NCBI RefSeq assembly: GCF_004765815.2
Contig: NZ_ML974128.1
Span: 186,001 to 250,000 of the forward strand
DNA from: Halorussus salinus
Lineage (GTDB): Archaea > Halobacteriota > Halobacteria > Halobacteriales > Haladaptataceae
Reading direction: 5' to 3'
DNA length: 64,000 nucleotides
The translations under genes and the position numbers were made by a program. This document shows positions 40,947-47,695 of the stretch, piece by piece (position 1 is the first letter of the stretch; every line of letters starts with the position of its first letter). Below the pieces are notes generated by a model. That model did not search any database. It was not told the origin of the DNA and was given only the letters and a program-made list of their open reading frames with translations.

Positions 40947-42617
40947 TCAGAGGTCGCCGTCGGCCGCCAGTTCCCGGACCTCGGCGGCGCGCTCGCGGAC
41001 GGCGTCGAGTTCGTCGTCGTCCTTCCGGTCGAGGTTGTGGTAGGTGAGTCCCATCCGGTGGTTGTCCCGAAGTGTCTCGTCGTTCTCCGCGAGGAAGTCC
41101 CAGTAGAGGGCGTTGAACGGGCAGGCATCTTTTCCGGTGGTCTCGTCGGGGTCGTACCGGCAGGTCTCGCAGAAGTCGCTCATCTTCTCGACGTAGTTCG
41201 CGCTTGCGGCGTACGGTTTCGTGGAGAGCGCGTCGGTGGCAAAGGTGCCCATGCCGACGACGTTTGGCGTCGTGACCCAGTGGTAGGCGTCCACGTAGCC
41301 GAAGTGGAACCAGCGGTTGAGTTCGTGGGGGTCCGCGCCGTAGGTGAGCGCGAAGTTCGACAGAATCATCAGGCGCTCGATGTGGTGGCTGTACCCTCGG
41401 TCCCAAACGCGCCCGACGACGGTTTCGAGGCAGTGCATGTCGGTCTCGCCGTCGTAGTACAGCGGCGGCAGGTCGCGGGTCGCGTCGAGGTGGTTCGCCT
41501 CTCCCATCGCGGGCATCCGGCGGCGGTAGGCGTGGCGGACGAACTCGCGCCACCCCAGTACCTGCCGGACGAACCCCTCGACGCTCTCGATTGGTGCCTC
41601 GTCGGCCTCGTAGGCCGCAATAGCGCGCTCGATGACCTCCTCGGGCCGGAGCAAGCCGAGGTTGAGCGCGGGCGACAGCAGGGCGTGGTTGCCCGACCAC
41701 GACCGCGCGAGCATGGCGTCCTGATACGGGCCGAACTCGGGCAACCGCTCGGCGACGAAGCGGTCAAGCGCGGTCAGGGCCTGCTCGCGGGTGACGGGCC
41801 AGCGAAATCGGGTCTCGCGTTCTGCGTCCTCCTCTCTCTCCCCGTCGGCGAAGTCGGTGAGGTCGGTCCTCGCGGCGTCGGTCGGGTCCGCGTCCCCAAC
41901 GTCGAGAATCGCGTCGTCGCCCCACGTCTCGAACTCGTCGCGCACCCAGTCGGCGACGGCTTCGGTCGTCTCGGTCGCGTCGAACGCTGGCGGGTCGGGA
42001 AACTCGTACTCGGGGTCGGGGAACTGGCGGTTGTCCTCGTCGTAGTTCCACTCGCCGCCCGCGGGTCGAGGCTCCTCGGCCGAGTCGGCGTCTCCTTCGG
42101 TCGAGTCGCCGTCTTTCCCGGTCGACTCGCCGCCCTCCATCAGGTATCCCGTCCGCTCGCGCATCCAGCGATAGAACGTCTCTTGGCGGGGAATCGCGTC
42201 GGGAAATCGCTGGTCGAACTCGTCGGGCGAACAGAGGAACAGGTCGTTTTCGAGGAGGGTCAGGCGGCCCTCCTCGCCCGCGGCGTCGGCGACGAGTTCA
42301 CGGAGGCGGTCGGCCGCACCGTAGCTCGCCGGTTCCATCGCCCGGAGGAGGTCGTCGGGATGGTCGGCGAAGTGGGCGTCGAGGGCGTCGGCGAAGGTCT
42401 CGGCCCGCCTGTACTCGACTTCGTAGCCAGCGTCGCGCAACTCGTCGCGGAAGTGGCCCATTGCGGCGAAGACGAGCGTGAGCTTCTGGGGGTGGTAGGG
42501 CATCCGGCGGGCGAACCTGCGCGACTCCACGAGGAGAACGCGTTCGTCGTCGGGCGAGCAGTCGGCGAGCGGTCCCGCGTCGGGGTGCAACTGGTCGCCG
42601 AGAACCCAGACGGTCAT
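40947..42617 (-). CDS. Iron-sulfur photolyase-related protein (PhrB / FeS-BCP type)
   Basis: This 556-residue protein of the deoxyribodipyrimidine photolyase-related family repairs (6-4) photoproducts in characterised bacterial members. Four [4Fe-4S] cysteines are present: C396 (DMHCLETV), C483, C486 (CETC) and C499 (KDACPF). The spacing of the last three equals that of Agrobacterium PhrB. The N-terminal antenna domain begins MTVWVLGDQLHPD. An acidic insertion of about 100 residues (near 170-290) is a haloarchaeal feature. It converges on the Cry-DASH gene with a 33-bp gap. Confidence 0.92.
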   Translation of the reverse strand: MTVWVLGDQLHPDAGPLADCSPDDERVLLVESRRFARRMPYHPQKLTLVFAAMGHFRDELRDAGYEVEYRRAETFADALDAHFADHPDDLLRAMEPASYGAADRLRELVADAAGEEGRLTLLENDLFLCSPDEFDQRFPDAIPRQETFYRWMRERTGYLMEGGESTGKDGDSTEGDADSAEEPRPAGGEWNYDEDNRQFPDPEYEFPDPPAFDATETTEAVADWVRDEFETWGDDAILDVGDADPTDAARTDLTDFADGEREEDAERETRFRWPVTREQALTALDRFVAERLPEFGPYQDAMLARSWSGNHALLSPALNLGLLRPEEVIERAIAAYEADEAPIESVEGFVRQVLGWREFVRHAYRRRMPAMGEANHLDATRDLPPLYYDGETDMHCLETVVGRVWDRGYSHHIERLMILSNFALTYGADPHELNRWFHFGYVDAYHWVTTPNVVGMGTFATDALSTKPYAASANYVEKMSDFCETCRYDPDETTGKDACPFNALYWDFLAENDETLRDNHRMGLTYHNLDRKDDDELDAVRERAAEVRELAADGDL

Positions 42618-42736
42618 GGTCGGCGCTTCGGACGGGAGCGGCTTAAGTTCGGGCGTCGGTCGGCGTCGGGCGGGCCGGGGAGAGTTCGGGGAGTGAGCAG
42701 GAGGAGAACGCGGCGTCAGCGACGAGACAGAACCGT

Positions 42737-42742
42737 CTTAAC
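42737..42742 (+). promoter_or_regulatory. TATA box of the Lrp gene
   Basis: CTTAAC at 42737-42742 lies about 27 nt before the ATG at 42766, fitting a leaderless transcript. Confidence 0.45.
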
Positions 42743-42765
42743 GGGGAAGTGTAGTAGCCTCTCGT

Positions 42766-43239
42766 ATGGACACCTACGAACTGGACGAGGTGGACCACGG
42801 TATTCTCTACTATCTCCAGCAGGACGCTCGCAACAGCACCAGCACAGAGATGGCCGAGGAGCTAGACATCACGGCCAGTACGGTCCGGAATCGCCTCGCT
42901 CGGTTGGAAGACGAGGGCGTCATCGAGAAGTACGTCCCCCAGATAGACTACGAGCGGGCCGGGTTTCAGCTTCGCGTGCTGTTCACCTGTACGGCCCCCG
43001 ATCAGCCCGAGAACTTCGGACAGGACGTACTCGAACAGGAGGGCGTCGTCGCGGTCCGGGAACTGCTAGCCGGGACCGAGAACCTCCACGTCGAGGCGGT
43101 TGGCACCGATACGGACCACCTGACCGAGATCGCCGACTCCCTGCGCGAGATGGGACTGGAGATAGTTCGGTCGGACGTGCTGAAGTCCCAACTCCACCAA
43201 CCGTTCAACCACTTCGGGACCTCCGTCGGCGACGAGTAG
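42766..43239 (+). CDS. Lrp/AsnC family transcriptional regulator
   Basis: This 157-residue regulator has an N-terminal HTH (about 5-60, DEVDHGILYYLQQDARNSTS, then ELDITASTVRNRLARLEDEG) and a C-terminal RAM-like alpha/beta domain (about 70-140, AVRELLAGTENLHVEAVG). Lrp proteins form dimers or octamers and sense amino acids. The target genes are not clear; it stands alone with its own promoter and diverges from PhrB. Confidence 0.9.
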   Translation: MDTYELDEVDHGILYYLQQDARNSTSTEMAEELDITASTVRNRLARLEDEGVIEKYVPQIDYERAGFQLRVLFTCTAPDQPENFGQDVLEQEGVVAVRELLAGTENLHVEAVGTDTDHLTEIADSLREMGLEIVRSDVLKSQLHQPFNHFGTSVGDE

Positions 43240-43407
43240 ACGCGTCTCGTCAGTTGGCTCCTCTCGATAATTCTGCCGACGCGGGCGTCTCTCGGTGTGA
43301 ATCGAAGGGTAGAACCGTAACGAAATAGCAATAAAATTCCGCTTTCGAGGACACGAAAACGCCGATTCCGCCAAATTTTTGCGTCTGTGTCCAGATGAAT
43401 CGGCCAG

Positions 43408-43656
43408 ATGTGCGACGAGTCACGGCCGACGAGCGAAAAAATAATTGCAGAAATCGCCGACCGAAACGGCGCGGACGCCACGGAACTGCACCCGCCGCTC
43501 TACGAGGTAATCGACGTGGAGGCGTTAGACGCCCTCTTCGCGCCCGACCGCGGACTCCAGCCCTGCGACGGTCGAGTCGAGTTCACGTACGGGTCGTGGC
43601 GGGTCCGCGTCGAGAGCGATGGATCGGTCGCCGTCGAACCGGGTGACGAGTCGTGA
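43408..43656 (+). CDS. HalOD1 output-domain protein
   Basis: This 82-residue protein consists of a single HalOD1 domain: LHPPLYEVIDVEALDALFAP and VEFTYGSWRVRVESDG. HalOD1 was defined as a predicted output domain of haloarchaeal signalling proteins, and here, as often, it occurs alone. Mechanism unknown. Its stop overlaps the GTG start of the next gene (GTGA), so the two are translationally coupled. Confidence 0.85.
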   Translation: MCDESRPTSEKIIAEIADRNGADATELHPPLYEVIDVEALDALFAPDRGLQPCDGRVEFTYGSWRVRVESDGSVAVEPGDES

Positions 43657-43997
43657 CCGGGTACCGGTTCGACTGCGCGTACTGCGACGAGTGCGTCGTG
43701 ACCGACGACGTGGACGACCTGAAAGCCGACGCCGAGGCGCACCTCGAAACCCACCGCGACGAGATGCGGGAGGTGTTCGCCGTCGCGTTCGGCGACAGGA
43801 ACTGCCAGAACGACTGCGGGTACGTCTTCCCGGCCGACGTGGACGAGGCGGTCGGCTTCGAGTGCCGGGCTTGCGGCCACGACAACTTCCCGGCGTTCGT
43901 CACCCAGTACGTCTACTGGCGCATCGAGAAGACCGACGCGCGCGGCGAGTCGGTCGGCAAGCGCGAGGTCGGCGACGAGTCGGACGACGACCGCTGA
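43653..43997 (+). CDS. Multi-cysteine zinc protein coupled to HalOD1
   Basis: This 114-residue protein starts with GTG and has cysteine clusters in FDCAYCDECVV, then RNCQNDCGYVF and FECRACGHDNF, plus His residues in AHLETHRDE. This could form two zinc sites. The start overlaps the HalOD1 stop. No known family is recognised; regulatory or nucleic-acid binding is a guess based on its partner. Confidence 0.75.
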   Translation: MTGYRFDCAYCDECVVTDDVDDLKADAEAHLETHRDEMREVFAVAFGDRNCQNDCGYVFPADVDEAVGFECRACGHDNFPAFVTQYVYWRIEKTDARGESVGKREVGDESDDDR

Positions 43998-44023
43998 CCG
44001 ACTCCGACGACTGCTCGACCGCG

Positions 44024-44386
44024 CTACTCGTCGGCGTCGGGCGCGACCTCCTCGCGGCGTTCCTCGCCGTCTTCGACCTTCTGGCCCCAAAAACCGGGGT
44101 GTTTCACCACCTCCACGTCGCCCTCGACGCGGGTCTGACACGACAGCCGAAGTCCGGAGTCGAGGTCGTGTGGCCGCATCGAGAGTCGCCTGCGCTCGTC
44201 GTCGGCCATCTCGCTCGCGTCGCCCCGGACCTCGACCGCGCAGGTTCCGCAGGTGGCGTGCCCCCGGCAGTTGAGGTACTGCGCCGCGCCGTTGTGCGGC
44301 GACAGCCCCGCGTCGAGGAGGGCGTCGCGCAGAATCGCGCCCTCTTGACACTCGACCTCCTCTCCCCGAAATCGAATCGTCGGCAT
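44024..44386 (-). CDS. Plant-type 2Fe-2S ferredoxin
   Basis: This 120-residue ferredoxin binds one [2Fe-2S] cluster through C40, C46, C49 and C83 (CRGHATCGTC and LSCQT), the CX5CX2C...C pattern of plant/cyanobacterial-type ferredoxins. It is shorter than the main halobacterial ferredoxin, which has an acidic insertion. The start at 44386 (MPTIRFRGEEV) is fixed by the fold. It probably donates electrons to a specific oxygenase or reductase; the partner is not in the window. Confidence 0.92.
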   Translation of the reverse strand: MPTIRFRGEEVECQEGAILRDALLDAGLSPHNGAAQYLNCRGHATCGTCAVEVRGDASEMADDERRRLSMRPHDLDSGLRLSCQTRVEGDVEVVKHPGFWGQKVEDGEERREEVAPDADE

Positions 44387-44632
44387 GGACGGTCGTAAGG
44401 GCGCGACAATGTTAATTGTTAGCACGTTTCGTCGGTCGGCAGAGCTTTCGACCGAATGCGCTCGATGGGAGGATGCGCCCAGTGGGACTCTCCACTCTGG
44501 CGCGTGCGGGGCGGGGCGGTGCGGGGCTGTGCAGTTGCTGTACGATTGTTGTCGATAACCGCTCGCTCCGAGTTCACTCCTCTGATTACTGCGGAGGAGT
44601 GGTCTACATTCGTGACTCACTACCTCAAACCA

Positions 44633-44638
44633 TTTTAT
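44633..44638 (+). promoter_or_regulatory. TATA box of the VOC gene
   Basis: TTTTAT at 44633-44638 is centred about 27 nt before the GTG start at 44662. The rest of the 44387-44661 gap holds no supported gene. Confidence 0.45.
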
Positions 44639-44661
44639 CGGCCGACTCCGAGACGATACGT

Positions 44662-45012
44662 GTGAGCGCGATAACGTTCTTCGCCACGACCGACTTGGAG
44701 CGCATCGTCGAGTTCTACACCGAGACCGTCGGCGCGGACGTGTGGCTCGAACAGCCCGACTGCACGATTCTGAAGTACGACAACCAACTGCTGGGCTTCT
44801 GCGAGCGCGAGGAGGCCGACACCGAGGGCATCCTCACCTTCGTCGCCGACGACCGCGAGGGCGTAGACGGGATGCACGAGCGACTGGCCGACCGCGCCCG
44901 CGAGGAGCCCCACGAGAACGAGCGGTACGACATCTACCAGTTCTTCGCCGAGGACCCCGACGGCCGGACCGTCGAGTTCCAGACCTTCTGCCACCCGACC
45001 GACGCGGTGTAG
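44662..45012 (+). CDS. VOC (glyoxalase/bleomycin-resistance fold) protein
   Basis: This 116-residue single vicinal-oxygen-chelate domain reads ITFFATTDLERIVEFYTETV at the start and YDIYQFFAEDPDGRTVEFQTF at the end. The latter holds the second-half metal ligand Glu typical of the family. The substrate is unknown; members include glyoxalases, dioxygenases and resistance proteins. GTG at 44662 is placed correctly for the TATA box upstream. Confidence 0.88.
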   Translation: MSAITFFATTDLERIVEFYTETVGADVWLEQPDCTILKYDNQLLGFCEREEADTEGILTFVADDREGVDGMHERLADRAREEPHENERYDIYQFFAEDPDGRTVEFQTFCHPTDAV

Positions 45013-45179
45013 TCCTCGCCGGGGTTGCTCTTCGGTCGGCGGTCGTTCTCCCACCGGTCCAACTCGCGATTTCGCCCGAGTAACGCCCGTGTCGGACTGC
45101 CCAACGGGGCCGTTCGACTCCCGCGCTGGGTGAACAGTCGGGTCGTCTTATCCCGATTGGCACCCACTCGCTACCGACC

Positions 45180-46448
45180 ATGACCGCAGACGACTCCGCG
45201 AGCGACGGCGACCGTTCCGAGGAGGTGCCGAAGCGAGGCCGAGAGACAGTGCCGAAGCGAGGCCGAGAGGAGACGACGGGCCGACGCCCCGACGAGGTGA
45301 CGCGGCGGGCGCTCCTCGCGGGCGTCGGAGCGAGCGCGCTGGGCGCGGTCGGCGTCGCGGGCGCACGCGCCGACGCGACCGACCCAATCGACGCGACCGC
45401 ACCGACCGGCCGCCAGCAGGACGGGCCGACGATTCCGCCGCGACTCCCGAGCGCCATCGACGTGGACGTGCAAGCGGGCACCGTCACGCTCCCGCTCTAC
45501 CGCGGGCAGGCACCCGGCGGCGCGGTGTACTACGTTCTCCTCGAAACCAGCGACTTTCGACAGGCCCGGCGGCGGGGCCTGAACTGGTCGCCGAAGTTGA
45601 CCAACGCCCTCGACACGAACGCCGTGCAGGACGGCGCTGGCCGCCAACCGCGGGCGGGCAACCGCACCGACGCGGCGGCGGGCGTGGCGTTCACCGCGAC
45701 GCCGAACTTCGCGCTCGAACGGAGCGTAGTGCCCGGCCCGCGGGGGTTCCCGCTCGGCGGCGGCACCAACCCCGGCGCGAGGAGCGACCGGTACACGCCG
45801 CTGTTCGTGACCCGGCGGGGCGTCGTCTACAACGCGCCCCACGTCGCCAACGAGTCTGGCGACCACGACGCCGTGGTGGACATCGACCGCGACGCGCTGG
45901 AGGTCACGCTCGGCTTGACCGCGGGGTTCTACGAGGGCCAGCGCGTGCTGTACGTGAGTACCGAGGCCTCCTCGCCGGAACTGGCCGCGCTCGAAGGCGC
46001 GACGTACGCGCCGTCGCTCAACGCCGCGCCGTCCGCGGGCGACCGGACCGCCGCCACCTCCGCGCGCGAACCCATCGTGCCCGTGGTCAACGGACCGATG
46101 GGTGCCGACAATCCCGAGCGACAGGGCCTGCGCTCGGCGGTCGCTGGCGAGGGGAGTCCGCTCAACGTCGTCGCCGAGGAGCAGACCTGCGGCGACCCGA
46201 GTTTCCGCGACGACTGCGGCGCGCTGTTCTACAGTCCGCTCTGGGACGTGCATCCGGTCGCGTGGACGCAGGAAGCCATCGACGCCGGAGAGCGGCGCAG
46301 ACTGGTCAGCCACCAGCAGGTCATCGCCGCGTTCCGTGCGGGGGAACTGGCCACCGCCGCGCCCGACGGTGCCGTCAACGAACAGTTCGGAACTCTCCGG
46401 GCGGCGGGCGCGCTCGTCAACTGCTCGCTGATTCTGACCGGCACGTAG
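45180..46448 (+). CDS. Tat-exported protein of unknown function
   Basis: This 422-residue protein has a long charged n-region with a duplicated VPKRGRE (24-bp DNA repeat, 45225-45268), then a Tat motif TRRALLAGVG and an AxA-type site (GARADA). The mature part contains LPLYRGQAPGGAVYYVLLETSDF, a central GYEGQRVLYVSTEA-like region (actual FYEGQRVLYVST) and two cysteines (EQTCGDPSFRDDCGAL). It is probably secreted or surface-bound. Family not recognised. The stop codon lies within the first, degenerate copy of a tandem array. Confidence 0.8.
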   Translation: MTADDSASDGDRSEEVPKRGRETVPKRGREETTGRRPDEVTRRALLAGVGASALGAVGVAGARADATDPIDATAPTGRQQDGPTIPPRLPSAIDVDVQAGTVTLPLYRGQAPGGAVYYVLLETSDFRQARRRGLNWSPKLTNALDTNAVQDGAGRQPRAGNRTDAAAGVAFTATPNFALERSVVPGPRGFPLGGGTNPGARSDRYTPLFVTRRGVVYNAPHVANESGDHDAVVDIDRDALEVTLGLTAGFYEGQRVLYVSTEASSPELAALEGATYAPSLNAAPSAGDRTAATSAREPIVPVVNGPMGADNPERQGLRSAVAGEGSPLNVVAEEQTCGDPSFRDDCGALFYSPLWDVHPVAWTQEAIDAGERRRLVSHQQVIAAFRAGELATAAPDGAVNEQFGTLRAAGALVNCSLILTGT

Positions 46449-46578
46449 CGGGTGGGAGTGCGTAACGGGCGGTGATGCGTAACGGGCGGTGGTTCGTAAC
46501 GGGCGGTGATGCGTAACGGGCGGTGGTTCGTAACGGGCGGTGGTGCGTAGCGGGCGGTGGTGCGTAGCGGGCAGTAGT
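46443..46578. repeat. 17-bp tandem array
   Basis: Seven copies of a unit close to GCGTAACGGGCGGTGGT run from 46460 to 46578, preceded by a degenerate copy at 46443-46459 that includes the upstream stop codon TAG. Positions 1 (G/T) and 16 (A/G) vary between neighbours, giving part of the array a 34-bp higher-order period. There are no spacers, so it is not a CRISPR. Confidence 0.9.
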
Positions 46579-46676
46579 GTGGCGCGAGCAGAGATTTACC
46601 AGATGCGAGTCAAACACCTTGATTATATCACACGTCGTCCGGGAGAGGGAGTAGCCGATACTCGGGACGGGGACCA

Positions 46677-47324
46677 ATGCACGACGATACCACCGACGAG
46701 GCGGAGAACGGACTCACCCGGCGAAACTACGTGAAAGCGGTCGGAACGGCGGTCGGAGCGGTCTCCGGGTTGACGCTCGGGGCGACCCCGAGCGCGGCCC
46801 AGCAGACCGAACTCGTCTACGGCGGGACCGCGAACACGGTAATCCTCGCGGGCGACGGCATCTCGGTCACGCAGAACACGTACCAGCGGAACGTCATCTT
46901 GGTGTTCGGCCCGCCGAAGCAGGGCGGGTTGGCGGAGACGAACCCCTTCAGTCTGTTCGTCGGCCCGGCGGACAGAAACGAGACCGGGCAACCCGGCCAC
47001 TACGAGGTCCACTCGGCGGCGTTGGTCGGGTCGAACCTCTTCCAGTACTGGGACCTCCAGTTGCAGGGCAACGGGGGGTTCGCCGGAACGCTCACCGACC
47101 CGCACAACGCGGAGGGGTTGGTCTGGAACATCATCAACGTCGAGCGAGCCTTGATTCCGGGGCGACCGAACCTCGGCGTCCTCACCACGATGTTGGGGAT
47201 GGGCGTCGGCACCCAAATCTCTGGCGCGGTGACCGACGCGTCCGCCGAGGTCCGACTCCAAGGAGCGACCATCGACCAGTTCACCCAGTTCAGTTCCCAA
47301 ATCTCCGCGGCGCGCATCGCGTGA
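46677..47324 (+). CDS. Tat-exported protein of unknown function
   Basis: This 215-residue protein has a Tat signal (LTRRNYVKAVGTAVG) and a probable cleavage after SAA (PSAAQQ). The mature part is rich in Gly, Asn and Gln with beta-type phrases VYGGTANTVILAGDG and WDLQLQGNGGFAGTLTDP and no cysteines. Probably a secreted or surface protein. Family not recognised. It follows the tandem array; the first protein's stop and this start are about 230 bp apart. Confidence 0.75.
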   Translation: MHDDTTDEAENGLTRRNYVKAVGTAVGAVSGLTLGATPSAAQQTELVYGGTANTVILAGDGISVTQNTYQRNVILVFGPPKQGGLAETNPFSLFVGPADRNETGQPGHYEVHSAALVGSNLFQYWDLQLQGNGGFAGTLTDPHNAEGLVWNIINVERALIPGRPNLGVLTTMLGMGVGTQISGAVTDASAEVRLQGATIDQFTQFSSQISAARIA

Positions 47325-47695
47325 CTCGGTGCGACCCGACGACTCGGAATCCGGCGACCGACCAACGCGGCCGCGCCCGTCGAAAGACGTACCACTATTG
47401 AGTAATATATCGAGCAATTAGCGAGGCTTTTGATGTTTCCGTGTTCCGATAGAAACGTGGCGTGCTGTCCCGTCCGTCGCATCGCGCTAACGCCGCTGTG
47501 AACGGCACCTGTCATCAACTCGCCACGCACGCCACGAACCAGTCAGCCAACAGTCGTTGCCACTACGTCCCCCGATTTCCCGCATTTCTCCTTTCCCCTT
47601 TCGGCTTTTCTACGACCGCGGAGCGCGCGGTGGCTCTCGAAACCCGCTCCGACGGTCGTCTCGTCCGAGTCGAAAAGAACGGTCGAGTCCGAGTC
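47325..47695. other. Convergent intergenic region without a gene
   Basis: The gap between two converging genes holds A+T-rich sequence at 47395-47440 (TAATATATCG) and a pyrimidine-rich run near 47585-47610. Open frames here are Arg/Ser-rich and not convincing. The pyrimidine run, read on either strand, could help terminate the neighbouring transcripts. Confidence 0.4.

Noticed and set aside
46443-46578. CRISPR array
   Set aside because: Repeat units of 17 bp are directly adjacent with no unique spacers, and no cas genes are present.
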